Shown: positions 24,310-32,001 of the stretch, piece by piece
Layout of the letters: every line of letters starts with the position of its first letter
Position numbering within the stretch: position 1 is the stretch's first letter
Source: DATEVL01 sp035281845
GTDB lineage: Bacteria > Chloroflexota > Anaerolineae > Anaerolineales > E44-bin32
DNA length: 32,438 nt
Direction: 5' to 3'
NCBI GenBank assembly: GCA_035281845.1
Contig: DATEVL010000079.1
Span: 1 to 32,438 of the forward strand
Notes under the pieces: generated by a model
The model's input: the letters and a program-made list of their open reading frames with translations, nothing else
What the model was told of the DNA's origin: nothing
Database searches by the model: none
Position numbers and translations under genes: made by a program

Positions 24310-24408
24310 TTCAGCCATCAGCTTTCAGCGATCAGCAAAACTCCGACGAGAGAGATGGAGACTCGGGGCAAGCCTCCGCGCTGAGAGCTGAAAGCTGAAA
24401 GCTGAAAT
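24310..24408. repeat. Inverted heptad-repeat unit (AGCTGAN) downstream of tRNA-Met
   Basis: Left arm TTTCAGCCATCAGCTTTCAG (24310-24329) continues with CGATCAGC; the right arm at ~24380-24406 is built of GCTGAGAGCTGAAAG, CTGAAAGCTGAA. The arms are inverted copies of each other and of the unit before tRNA-Met. The right arm runs into the ATG of the methyltransferase gene (24407). Confidence 0.75.
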
Positions 24409-25045
24409 GGCTTGTGATCAGTGCGCCGGAATCGAAAAGGAATTTGGGCGCCGGGAGGCCCAGCGGCAACAGCGCGATTATCGCCGCAAGGGCGCGCCGC
24501 CCACCACCCGGCTGTTGATCGAGGCCTTGCTGGAGTCCGGCGTTGAAGGCCAAACGGTCCTTGATATCGGCGGTGGAGTCGGCGCCCTGCAGCACGCACT
24601 GCTCAAGGCAGGAGCCAGCCGCGCACAAAGCGTCGACGCTTCCTCGGCTTACCTGGAGGTCGCTCGTCAGGAGGCCGGCCGCTTGGGATTGGCAGACCGG
24701 ATCCTGGCTGTGCAAGGTGACTTCGTCCAGCTGGCCGATTCGATTGGTGAGGCGGACATCGTCACCTTGGACCGCGTGATTTGCTGCTATGACAACATGC
24801 GCGGACTGGTGAATGAATCGGCGCGGCGGGCGCGGCGCAGGTATGGGCTGGTCTACCCGAGAGATCTGTGGTGGCTCCGGCCGGCGTTCGCAGCCAGCAA
24901 TCTCTTGCTTCGGCTTCGGCGTACCCCGTTCCGGGTGTTTCTCCACCCGACGGCCGCCGTGGAGGCCGTGATTGCCGGTCACGGATTGAAGAAGTCATTC
25001 CATCGCAACCGGGGACTTTGGCAGGTCGTCCTGTTCTCGGCCTAG
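24407..25045 (+). CDS. Class I SAM-dependent methyltransferase
   Basis: 212 residues. Motif I is VLDIGGGVGALQ (51-62), followed by the acidic strand-2 end SVDASSAYLEVA (~75-86) and VQGDFVQLADSI (~101-112), then ADIVTLDRVICCYDNM. This is the class I Rossmann methyltransferase pattern, close in layout to Mg-protoporphyrin O-methyltransferase-like proteins, but the substrate cannot be assigned. A Cys pair near the start (CDQC) is unusual. The ATG directly abuts a heptad-repeat arm and has no clear Shine-Dalgarno, so a slightly later start cannot be excluded. Confidence 0.82.
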   Translation: MACDQCAGIEKEFGRREAQRQQRDYRRKGAPPTTRLLIEALLESGVEGQTVLDIGGGVGALQHALLKAGASRAQSVDASSAYLEVARQEAGRLGLADRILAVQGDFVQLADSIGEADIVTLDRVICCYDNMRGLVNESARRARRRYGLVYPRDLWWLRPAFAASNLLLRLRRTPFRVFLHPTAAVEAVIAGHGLKKSFHRNRGLWQVVLFSA

Positions 25046-25077
25046 GCATTCTAGCGGTACGACGACGGAGGGATATC

Positions 25078-25563
25078 GTGGTCGACTTGTTCCATCGGCC
25101 GGGGTTCCTCGGCACGAGCGCGAACTTCCTTGCGGACATGACTCTCATCTTGAGTCTGGTGGTGGCGACGGCGCTGACGATAGGTTTCCTCCTGGCCAGA
25201 AGGGGAGACTACCGGAGCCACCGGATCGTCCAGACCGCCTCGGCCGGTACCAACCTCGTTCTCGTATTGTGGTTGATGATTCTGCCCTTCCGCGATTTCA
25301 TCGCTCCCGGGCTGCCGGAGCGGCTGGGCGAGCGCTTCTACGCCGTGACGACTCTCCACGCGCTGGTGGGTAGCTGCGCACTCGTTTTCGGGGTCTACGT
25401 CGTCTTGCGGGCCAACGGGTTGATGCCGAAACCGCTGCGCTTCCGCAATTACAAACCTTTCATGCGGCTTTCCTATGCGCTGTACATCGCCGCCACTCTG
25501 ATCGGCATCGCCGTCTACCTGACCTGGTTCGTTTGGAACCCGAACCCGCCGACGTTCTCTTGA
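25078..25563 (+). CDS. DUF420 family membrane protein
   Basis: GTG 25078 with GGAGGG six bases upstream gives 161 residues; the open frame further upstream overlaps the methyltransferase. Four TM segments are visible (~20-40, 55-75, 92-112, 132-152). The pattern HRIVQTASAGTNLVLVLWLM, LHALVGSCALVFGVYVVLRA and KPFMRLSYALYIAATLIGIA with spaced His residues (HR, LHA) matches DUF420 (YozB-like), often near heme-copper oxidase assembly genes. A role in respiration is inferred from family habit only. A terminator-like hairpin follows. Confidence 0.82.
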   Translation: MVDLFHRPGFLGTSANFLADMTLILSLVVATALTIGFLLARRGDYRSHRIVQTASAGTNLVLVLWLMILPFRDFIAPGLPERLGERFYAVTTLHALVGSCALVFGVYVVLRANGLMPKPLRFRNYKPFMRLSYALYIAATLIGIAVYLTWFVWNPNPPTFS

Positions 25564-25585
25564 AATTGCCCGAGGGGTTAAGGAC

Positions 25586-25620
25586 GAACCGCCGGATGTG
25601 GGGGGAACATCCGGCGGTTC
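25586..25620 (+). terminator. Terminator-like hairpin after the DUF420 gene
   Basis: A perfect 14-bp stem (25586-25599 with 25607-25620; GAACCGCCGGATGT and its complement) has a 7-base G-rich loop. It is followed by TCGTTC, a poor T tract. Further paired segments follow to ~25720: CCCATCG..CGATGGG, GGGGGAGGTCCCCC and AGGTCC..GGACCT. The 206-bp gap to 25770 holds nothing else. Confidence 0.5.
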
Positions 25621-25769
25621 TCGTTCATGGGGGGCCCATCGTCTGCGCAGGGGGGTCCACAGACCGATGGGGGAGGTCCCCCGGAGAGGTCCGCTACCAG
25701 TAAGCCGAAAAGTGGACCTGTCCTGGCTACATTCTACCCCTAATTTCTAAGATGGACCTTAGAGAAATC

Positions 25770-26246
25770 TTAATCCTCTCCAGGCGGGGTCTTGAAGAGC
25801 TTCTCCCAGTCTTCGACCTCAGCGGGGCTGGTGGGTCCTTGCGGTTTCTCAGGGACCGAGGCCGAGGAAAACGCGCCGGCCAGTTGGCGAGCGAACGCTT
25901 CGCTGGAGATCACGCGGGCCCCGGATCGGCGGGCGGCTTGCGCCACGGCTGCATCTGAAGAAACCACCGTCCAGTTTCGGGCCTGTCGGCCCAGCCGGAC
26001 CAAGTGTCGTCCGATCGCGGCATCGGCGGTCGCAGGCGGGGTGATGAAATGCGCGGTGACCCCGGCGATAGCGGGGGAATCTTTCCGACCGGGCGAGCCG
26101 CGGTCGAAGTAAACCGTCGCCTTCATCGCCCCCCGGGCGACGTAGCCCCGCAGGACGTGCACGAGCTTTGCCTCGTCATCGGGATCTTCGAGCGATATCC
26201 CTGCCATCTTTCCGATCAGGTTGTGTCCATCGATGAGGTAGGGCAT
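25770..26246 (-). CDS. NYN/YacP-like PIN-fold ribonuclease
   Basis: The 158-residue protein starts MPYLIDGHNLIGKM, the hallmark of the NYN_YacP family (Rae1-like) of PIN-fold endoribonucleases. Acidic residues expected at the metal site are present: Asp6, Asp48 (VYFDRG), Asp75 (TADAAIGRHL) and Asp98 (VVSSDAAV). The last ~30 residues are a charged tail ending KLFKTPPGED. The length is normal for stand-alone YacP. In Bacillus, Rae1 cleaves mRNA in the ribosomal A site; whether this protein does is inferred. The start is next to a heptad-repeat unit. Confidence 0.88.
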   Translation of the reverse strand: MPYLIDGHNLIGKMAGISLEDPDDEAKLVHVLRGYVARGAMKATVYFDRGSPGRKDSPAIAGVTAHFITPPATADAAIGRHLVRLGRQARNWTVVSSDAAVAQAARRSGARVISSEAFARQLAGAFSSASVPEKPQGPTSPAEVEDWEKLFKTPPGED

Positions 26247-26254
26247 CAGGAGTT

Positions 26255-26489
26255 CAGTGGCCAGTGGTCAGTGGTCGGTGGTCAGAGAGCAATTCATCGC
26301 GCCGCTGCCACCTCTCGCGTGGGGATTGAGATTTCGCGCGGATGATTCACTCTCGGGCGCGGCATCGGGGTGAGTACAACCACGGCACGGTGGATTCCTT
26401 CAACTATTGCCATGCGGGCCTGCTCCTCTCGCTTGCCACCCGTGATGAAGCATCCTCGCTGACCACCGGCCACTGGCCACCGACCACTC
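26255..26489. repeat. MITE-like unit with inverted GRCCACY heptad arms
   Basis: The left arm at ~26255-26286 is AGTGGCC AGTGGTC AGTGGTC GGTGGTC AG; the right arm at ~26460-26489 is CTGACCACC GGCCACT GGCCACC GACCACT. The arms are inverted with about 26 of 30 positions matching. The ~170-bp centre has no credible gene. The heptads match those at 7478-7512. It occupies the whole divergent gap between yacP and the LysM gene. Confidence 0.75.
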
Positions 26490-26534
26490 GCAGCCGGAGG
26501 CAGCCGGCTGCGACGTATGCTATCATGCCTCGTC

Positions 26535-27281
26535 ATGGGCAGCGTGCGCCGGAGTGGGAACAACGCCTTCTTCCTATTCCTGGGACTGAACATCCTGGTC
26601 TCGTTGGTTACCGTCCTCGCCGTTCTTTCCATTTGGGACCGGCGCAGTCCTGCCCCGGCGGCCTTACCGACCACCACGATGGACGCCGCAGCGCTCTTGG
26701 CCAGCGCCATCCCCACCGCTACGGAAACGCTGGTCCCGACGCCGACGCCGTCCGTTTACCGGGTTCAACCGAACGACACGCTCTTTGCGATCGCGTTGCA
26801 ACTCGGGGTTTCGCTCGCCGATCTGATGGAGCTCAATGACCTGACCGAAAGCAGCGTGCTGGACGTCGGGCAGGTCCTGCTCGTCCCGACCCCCGGCGGT
26901 CCGGAAGCGCCGACGGATACACCTGCGCCACAGGCGCAGTCCTCCCCCACGCGCCCGGCGGAAGCCGAAGCGCCGAATGTCGTGATCGTCGGGGTTGCCG
27001 GGGCCGGGGATCTGGCCCAGGAAGCCGTGCAGCTCATCAACTCCGGCGGTGTAGCGGCGATGGCGGGCTGGACGCTCGACGACGGGCAAGGCGCGGTCTA
27101 CCTCTTTCCCGAGTTCACCCTGCACAAAGGAGCCGTCAGCATCCATACCCGCGCCGGATCCGACACGGTCATCGATTTGTTCTGGGGCATGGATCGTCCC
27201 TTGTGGAGCTCTGGGAAGACGATCTCGCTACGCGATGCAAACGGGGCGGTTCAGTCGACCTTCACCATCCCACAAGGTTGA
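26535..27281 (+). CDS. Membrane-anchored LysM / lamin-tail-like protein
   Basis: ATG 26535 (or 26517) begins a short basic stretch and one TM helix (NAFFLFLGLNILVSLVTVLA). A Thr/Pro-rich linker follows (TATETLVPTPTPS). A LysM peptidoglycan-binding motif spans ~75-120: YRVQPNDTLFAIALQLGVSL, DLMELNDL and DVGQVLLVP. A second Pro-rich linker leads to a C-terminal lamin-tail-like domain (~140-240: VNSGG-type strand INSGGVAAMAGWTLDDGQ, YLFPEFTLHKGAVSIHT, WSSGKTISLRD). Likely tethered to the membrane and binding the cell wall. Ends 2 bp before the next gene's ATG. Confidence 0.88.
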   Translation: MGSVRRSGNNAFFLFLGLNILVSLVTVLAVLSIWDRRSPAPAALPTTTMDAAALLASAIPTATETLVPTPTPSVYRVQPNDTLFAIALQLGVSLADLMELNDLTESSVLDVGQVLLVPTPGGPEAPTDTPAPQAQSSPTRPAEAEAPNVVIVGVAGAGDLAQEAVQLINSGGVAAMAGWTLDDGQGAVYLFPEFTLHKGAVSIHTRAGSDTVIDLFWGMDRPLWSSGKTISLRDANGAVQSTFTIPQG

Positions 27282-27283
27282 AC

Positions 27284-27946
27284 ATGCGTATCCGATTCCT
27301 TCTCCTACCGGGCCTTCTGCTTCTCCTCTCGGCTTGCCGGGGCGCCGCCTTCCGTGATTACCATTTCACGGAGCCGGTCGAGTACTATTTCTATTTGCCG
27401 GAGGAGGCGGGGCCAGGTCCGGCACCCCTCTTCATCGCACTCTTGGGGGAGGGACACAGTCCCCTCGATTGCATCGACCTCTTCCAGATATTCGCTAAGG
27501 ATCGTGGCTACGCGTTGCTTTGCCCCGACTTGGGCGGCGAGGGAGGTTTGGCGGATCCGCTGCAGGCGGAGCGCGATCTGGCAGCGATTCTGACCGAGCT
27601 CTACAGCACCAACACGTTCCAGAATCGTTTCTCTTTGACCGGGTTCGGCGATGGCGGGGCCTTCGCACTGGACTATGCCCTGAAGTACCCGCAAGCCGTC
27701 AGCGGAGTGACGGCGATGTCGGTGGACACCTATCCCCAGAACTTCGTGGCGCCGGGCCCGCTGCCGGTCCAACTTCTGGTTGGAAAGGAAGATGAAGAAG
27801 CCGTGGTGGCAGCCCAGGCGGTCGGGCAGGCTTGGCTGGCACAGGGAATGCTCGTGCGCGTCGTGCCGGTGGAAGGCAATGGCCAATCCCCCTCGCAAGC
27901 CTTTGCGCGCTTCTCTTCCGAATTGGTCGACCAGGTTTCGGAGTGA
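27284..27946 (+). CDS. Lipoprotein with alpha/beta-hydrolase-like fold lacking the nucleophile Ser
   Basis: ATG 27284 starts a 220-residue protein with lipobox LLSAC (Cys18). The body has the rhythm of a PHB-depolymerase/esterase-like alpha/beta hydrolase: LFIALLGEGHSP, GYALLCPDLGGEGG, then the elbow LTGFGDGGAFALDYALKYP. In relatives this elbow reads G-F-S-x-G-G; here Gly122 stands where the catalytic Ser belongs. VQLLVGKEDEEAV holds the usual third acidic position, and the late His is not evident. It is therefore probably non-catalytic. It overlaps the next gene by TGATG and is in operon with the LysM gene. Confidence 0.78.
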   Translation: MRIRFLLLPGLLLLLSACRGAAFRDYHFTEPVEYYFYLPEEAGPGPAPLFIALLGEGHSPLDCIDLFQIFAKDRGYALLCPDLGGEGGLADPLQAERDLAAILTELYSTNTFQNRFSLTGFGDGGAFALDYALKYPQAVSGVTAMSVDTYPQNFVAPGPLPVQLLVGKEDEEAVVAAQAVGQAWLAQGMLVRVVPVEGNGQSPSQAFARFSSELVDQVSE

Positions 27947-28464
27947 TGCAACGCGCAACCGCGCTTAGCGTGCCGCAGGGCATCGAGTCATTGGCCGAGG
28001 CCCGCATCAAGGCGGCGATGGATGCCGGGGAGTTCGACGGGCTAGCCGGGCGGGGCGCCCCTCTGCGGCTGGACGATGACCCCCTGAGTAGGCCGGAGTG
28101 GCGGATGGCCTTCCGCATGCTGAAGAACGCGGGCCTGGCCCCGGCCTGGATCGAGGCCGGAAAGGAGATCGCTCAGGCCGTCGACCTCGCTCGCGCCGCA
28201 CTGGCCGCGATTCCCGATGACGATCCGAAACGGGCCGACGCCGTGGCCCGTTTTGCCGACCAGGCGACTGTCCTCAATCGGCGGATTGCCCTCTTCAACC
28301 TGTGCGTGCCTGCACCACGCTGGGCGCGATCGCAGATCGACGTCGAAGCGGAGATCAGGCGCATCGGGCGCGACCGTCGGTCTACCGGGGAAGGCGGCCG
28401 GACTTCTATTCCGGCAACGGCCAACAATGATCGAGAGTCTTCATCTGGAAGCGTGGGCCGGTGA
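27946..28464 (+). CDS. DUF1992 (DnaJ homolog C28-type) domain protein
   Basis: ATG 27946 overlaps the previous TGA (TGATG). The 172-residue protein carries the DUF1992 core in residues ~12-80: IESLAEARIKAAMDAGEFDG, LAGRGAPLRLDDDP and MAFRMLKNAGLAPAWIE. This domain is found alone in bacteria and in DNAJC28 of animals; its activity is unknown. The rest is helical, followed by a polar disordered tail (TSIPATANNDRESSSGSVGR). The longer open frame upstream overlaps the lipoprotein gene and is rejected. Confidence 0.85.
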   Translation: MQRATALSVPQGIESLAEARIKAAMDAGEFDGLAGRGAPLRLDDDPLSRPEWRMAFRMLKNAGLAPAWIEAGKEIAQAVDLARAALAAIPDDDPKRADAVARFADQATVLNRRIALFNLCVPAPRWARSQIDVEAEIRRIGRDRRSTGEGGRTSIPATANNDRESSSGSVGR

Positions 28465-28469
28465 CCGCG

Positions 28470-28498
28470 TTGCGCGGGCGCGGGCCGTCTGATAGACT
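28470..28498 (+). promoter_or_regulatory. Candidate promoter for dnaX-ybaB-recR
   Basis: TTGCGC (28470-28475), a 17-bp spacer and TAGACT (28493-28498) precede the dnaX ATG (28522) by ~17 nt after the predicted start. The -35 is only moderate. Confidence 0.45.
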
Positions 28499-28521
28499 AC
28501 CTCGTTGAGGATCGTTCGCAC

Positions 28522-30141
28522 ATGTCCCAGGCTCTCTACCTACGCTGGCGGCCTCGAGGTTGGGAGCAGGTCGTCGGTCAGGAACCCATCGTTCGCACGC
28601 TGCGCAACGCCGTGCGCGGGGGTCGAACGGTGCACGCCTATCTGTTCGCCGGGCCGCGCGGCACCGGCAAGACGACCACCGCCCGCTTGTTGGCCAAAGC
28701 GCTCAACTGCCAGGACGAGGATCCGGGAAAGCGGCCGTGTAATGCCTGCGCCAACTGCCTGGCGCTCAACGAGGGCCGCTTCCTCGATCTGATCGAGATC
28801 GACGCCGCCTCGAACACCAGCGTCGAGGACGTGCGAGATCTGCGGGATAAGATCAACTTTCGCCCCAACCAGGGCCGCTGCAAGGTCTACCTCATCGACG
28901 AAGTCCACATGTTGTCCACGGCGGCCTTCAACGCGCTGCTCAAGACTCTGGAAGAGCCGCCCCCTCACGCCGTCTTCATCCTGGCGACCACCGAGGTCCA
29001 CAAGATTCCGGCGACGGTCCTTTCGCGCTGCCAGCGCCATGAGTTTCGAAGGGTGCCCGCCGCAGAAATCGCCGCCTACCTCCAACAGCAGTGTGCCGCC
29101 GAGGGTGTGCCGGCCGAGCCGGAGGCGCTGGCGTTGATCGCCCGCGCCGCCACCGGAAGCATGCGCGACGCCGTTTCCCTGCTCGATCAACTCTCCTCCA
29201 CCGGTGAGGAGGTGACAGCCGGCCGAACCCGCGACGTACTGGGCACGGCCGGCAGCGAATCGGTGACGGCCGTGGTGAAATCCATCGCGGCCGGCGACGT
29301 CGGGCCGGGTTTGGCGGCGATCCAGGGGAGCCTCGACGCCGGGGCCGAGGCGCGTCAGCTGGCCCGCCAGGTGGTGGACTACCTACGCAACCTCCTGCTC
29401 ATTCACATGGGCCAGGAGGATTTGGTCGATGCGCCGGTCGAAGTCCGATCGGAGATGGTCCGTCTGGCCGCCGGCATTCCTCTCGACACGCTCCTGACCG
29501 GGTTGCGGGCCTTCGGACGCGCCGCGGGCGAAGCGCGTCAGAGTTGGCAGCCGGCGTTAGGGCTGGAGTTGGCGTTGATGGATACGACCGCATCCAGCGG
29601 AAGCACTCCGGCGGCCACGCCGCCCCCGTCCAGTCGGCGTCAACAACCGCCTCCGGCACCGGCAATTCAAGCGGAGAGCAAAGCCGAGGCTCACTCCGCC
29701 GGCGCTCCACCCACCCCGGCCGCTGCGCCCCCGTCTTCCTCCGCGGGCGCGGTCACGACCAAGACCGTGGCCGACAACTGGGATGCGATCCTGGAGGCCG
29801 CCTTCCGATTGGACTCGCGGACACAGGCTTTGTTGCGTTCGGGGAAGCTCCTCGGCGTACGCGATGGCCGCGTGGTCATTGGTTTTCCAACGGAGATCCT
29901 GCGCGAGAAGATGGAGAAGGGCCACAGCCTGACGCATGCCCGGCGGGCGATCGAGCAAGCGCTCGGCCTGCCGCTGGAAGTACGCTGCGTCCTCTTGGGG
30001 CAGGACGCCGGAGGCGACGAACCCACGCCGACCCAGCCGATGGAAGACGACGGCATGGTCGCTACGGCGGTGCGGGAACTCGGCGGGCACGTCGTGGCGG
30101 TCAGCCCGGCCCCGAGCCCGACAGGGCAAGTCAACGCCTGA
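28522..30141 (+). CDS. dnaX: DNA polymerase III subunit gamma/tau
   Basis: DnaX is the ATPase of the sliding-clamp loader. The 539-residue protein opens with SQALYLRWRPRGWEQVVGQE. The Walker A is GPRGTGKTT (44-52), the zinc site is C63-x9-C73-x2-C76-x2-C79, Walker B is YLIDEVHM (123-130), the sensor ATTEVHKIP and arginine-finger SRCQ (168-171) are all present. Domain III continues to ~345. A Pro/Ala-rich linker leads to a C-terminal DNA/polymerase-binding-like domain (~410-500). No A-rich slippery site for a programmed frameshift was seen, so one product is expected. It is first in the dnaX-ybaB-recR operon. Confidence 0.97.
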   Translation: MSQALYLRWRPRGWEQVVGQEPIVRTLRNAVRGGRTVHAYLFAGPRGTGKTTTARLLAKALNCQDEDPGKRPCNACANCLALNEGRFLDLIEIDAASNTSVEDVRDLRDKINFRPNQGRCKVYLIDEVHMLSTAAFNALLKTLEEPPPHAVFILATTEVHKIPATVLSRCQRHEFRRVPAAEIAAYLQQQCAAEGVPAEPEALALIARAATGSMRDAVSLLDQLSSTGEEVTAGRTRDVLGTAGSESVTAVVKSIAAGDVGPGLAAIQGSLDAGAEARQLARQVVDYLRNLLLIHMGQEDLVDAPVEVRSEMVRLAAGIPLDTLLTGLRAFGRAAGEARQSWQPALGLELALMDTTASSGSTPAATPPPSSRRQQPPPAPAIQAESKAEAHSAGAPPTPAAAPPSSSAGAVTTKTVADNWDAILEAAFRLDSRTQALLRSGKLLGVRDGRVVIGFPTEILREKMEKGHSLTHARRAIEQALGLPLEVRCVLLGQDAGGDEPTPTQPMEDDGMVATAVRELGGHVVAVSPAPSPTGQVNA

Positions 30142-30183
30142 CGTCCGGCCCGCGCGATAGATACCAACCAAGGCGGTGTGGGT

Positions 30184-30489
30184 GTGGAAGACATGCTTGG
30201 ACAGCTGCGGGATATCCAGAAGAAACTCGAGGCGACCAAACAGGCCCTGGCCGACGAGACCGTCGAGGCCAGTGCCGGGCGTGGCGCCGTGCGGGTTGTG
30301 ATGAGCGGGACCCAGGAGTGCAAGCAGGTTTCGATCGACCCGGCCCTGGTCGAGAAGGGGGAAGTCGAACAAATCCAGAACCTGTTGTTGCTCGCCATCA
30401 ACCAGGCCATCCACGACTCGCAGTTGATGGCCGCCAGGAGGCTCGGGCCGATCGCCGGCCCCCTGGCCGGACTCGTGCGAGGCAAGTGA
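30184..30489 (+). CDS. YbaB/EbfC nucleoid-associated protein
   Basis: About 101 residues. AAGGCGG (30169-30175) is 8 bases before GTG 30184, which is preferred over GTG 30178. The family pattern is complete: MLGQLRDIQKKLEATKQALA, then ETVEASAGRGAVRVVMSGTQ, KQVSIDPALVEKGEVEQIQN, and a C-terminal NQAIHDSQLMAARRLG. YbaB dimers bind DNA and are classically encoded between dnaX and recR, as here. The stop overlaps the recR GTG. Confidence 0.94.
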   Translation: MEDMLGQLRDIQKKLEATKQALADETVEASAGRGAVRVVMSGTQECKQVSIDPALVEKGEVEQIQNLLLLAINQAIHDSQLMAARRLGPIAGPLAGLVRGK

Positions 30490-31094
30490 CCGCCTACCTT
30501 CCGCGCCCGGTCGGCCGTCTGATCGATGCATTCTCCCGCCTCCCGGGCATCGGCCCCAAAACCGCTTCACGCCTGACCTACTATTTGCTCAAGGCTTCCG
30601 AAGCGGAGAGCGCCGAGTTGGCGCAGGCCCTGCTCGAGATGCACAGCGCCACATCTCTGTGCTCCGTTTGCTTCAACATCACTGAGCGCGGGCTGGATCC
30701 GTGCGCCATCTGCCGCGACGAGAGTCGTCGGGCAGGGCCGATCTGCGTTGTGGAGGCCGCGCTCGACGTCGTCGCCCTTGAGCGATCGCGCGCCTACCGC
30801 GGCCGCTATCACGTGTTGCACGGCGCGCTCTCCCCGGTAGAAGGGATCGGGCCGGAGGATCTCAGGATCGAGGAGTTGGTGGCTCGGGTGGAGCAGGGGG
30901 GCGTCGAGGAAGTGATTCTTGCGACCAACCCGACGCTGGAGGGGGAGGCGACGGCGCTCTTCTTGCGCCGCCGCCTGGAGTCCTTCGCGCTGAAGGTCAC
31001 CCGTTTGGCACGGGGGCTGCCATCGGGCGGGGATTTGGAATACGCCGACGCCAGCACGCTATCCCAGGCGCTGGAGGGGCGGCGCGAAGTGTAG
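30486..31094 (+). CDS. recR: Recombination mediator RecR
   Basis: RecR acts with RecO/RecF to load RecA onto gapped DNA. GTG 30486 overlaps the ybaB TGA (GTGA), giving 202 residues, the usual size. The helix-hairpin-helix FSRLPGIGPKTASRL (16-30), the four-Cys zinc site C59-x2-C62-x10-C73-x2-C76, and the TOPRIM domain from ~86 (ICVVEAALDVVALERS) are in order. EVILATNPTLEGEAT in the TOPRIM domain and DLEYADASTLSQAL at the C-terminus are canonical. Confidence 0.97.
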   Translation: MTAYLPRPVGRLIDAFSRLPGIGPKTASRLTYYLLKASEAESAELAQALLEMHSATSLCSVCFNITERGLDPCAICRDESRRAGPICVVEAALDVVALERSRAYRGRYHVLHGALSPVEGIGPEDLRIEELVARVEQGGVEEVILATNPTLEGEATALFLRRRLESFALKVTRLARGLPSGGDLEYADASTLSQALEGRREV

Positions 31095-31150
31095 CCGCGC
31101 CGCGCCCGCCGCCGCCCTTGAAGCCGCGATGACCAGCGGGGAAGTTCCAC

Positions 31151-31942
31151 ATGAATGCCGTTAACAATCCTGCCGAGGGGCCCGACGTGGGCCTCGCCCG
31201 CTCCTTAAGACGGCCTTCGAGTCTTCTATGGCTGGCGGCCGCCGCAGCAGTGCTCAGCCTGGCGATGGCCTGCCGCGGGTCGACAAGTGTCCGCAGCCCG
31301 ACCGTTGAGGAGGGTGTGACGGACGCGCCCCCGGCGACTCCCCTCGGGCATCCCGGCCGCACGCCGGATCGAGCAACGGATCCTCCACCGATGGTTCGCC
31401 TGAGGCTGGTCAACCGCAGTGACTCGGCCGTATGCTACGTCATCGTCGACGCCAGTTTTCACGCCAGCGCCGGCAGCGACATCTGGTATTCGGTGGACAC
31501 GGCCGGAAGCCCGATTGCCTCCGGCTCGGCCTACGATTTCTACGCGACCCCGGTGGATACGTACAACCTGCATGCCCAGGACTGCGACTATCGAACGATC
31601 GATTTGCGGCAGGAGGTCCGACTCGAGGCAGATTACGACTGGGTGATCGAAGAAAGCCGGGCCGGGGAGAGCGTCGATGTCGTCCTGGTCAACGGCTCGC
31701 CTCTGGAGATCTGCACGGTGTACCTTTCGCGGACTGGGATCGGATACTCGACCGACGAAGTGTCCACGTCGTTGCCGCCCGGCTCGAGCCAGACGTTCGA
31801 ACTCCCGGTCGGACCGTATGACCTGTGGGTGGCGGACTGCGGTCACGACGAGTTTGGGACCACCTTTGGCGTCGAGGTCATGGAGTGTGCCACCTGGACC
31901 GTGAAGGAGGCCGGCGGAGAGCTGGCTGCGGGGTGCGAGTGA
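31151..31942 (+). CDS. Lipoprotein with two tandem beta-rich repeats, unknown
   Basis: 263 residues from ATG 31151. A long polar N-terminus precedes the signal core LLWLAAAAAVLSLAMAC with lipobox LAMAC (Cys at ~41), so a later start is possible. After a Pro-rich linker there are two similar repeats: VRLRLVNRSDSAVCYVIVDA.. (~80-160) and VDVVLVNGSPLEICTVYLSR.. (~170-255). Each has a conserved Cys pair (VCY..DCDY and ICT..DCGH) and a YDL/YNLH-A-DC strand, suggesting one disulphide per repeat. No family name is certain. It is the last gene before the rRNA operon. Confidence 0.72.
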   Translation: MNAVNNPAEGPDVGLARSLRRPSSLLWLAAAAAVLSLAMACRGSTSVRSPTVEEGVTDAPPATPLGHPGRTPDRATDPPPMVRLRLVNRSDSAVCYVIVDASFHASAGSDIWYSVDTAGSPIASGSAYDFYATPVDTYNLHAQDCDYRTIDLRQEVRLEADYDWVIEESRAGESVDVVLVNGSPLEICTVYLSRTGIGYSTDEVSTSLPPGSSQTFELPVGPYDLWVADCGHDEFGTTFGVEVMECATWTVKEAGGELAAGCE

Positions 31943-31967
31943 CGGGCTCAGGTCGAACCGGGCTGCC

Positions 31968-31995
31968 TTGACATCCGGTCTAGGCCTGTTATACT
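31968..31995 (+). promoter_or_regulatory. rrn upstream promoter P1
   Basis: TTGACA (31968-31973), a 16-bp spacer and an extended -10 TGT-TATACT (31987-31995). The predicted +1 is G32002. Confidence 0.88.
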
Positions 31996-32001
31996 GACCT
32001 T

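Noticed and set aside
28522..30141. Programmed -1 frameshift in dnaX
   Set aside because: No A-rich slippery heptamer was found near the end of domain III, so a separate gamma product is not supported.
29544..30485. Extension of recR upstream through dnaX and ybaB
   Set aside because: This frame is a shadow of dnaX; RecR similarity begins at GTG 30486, which overlaps the ybaB stop.
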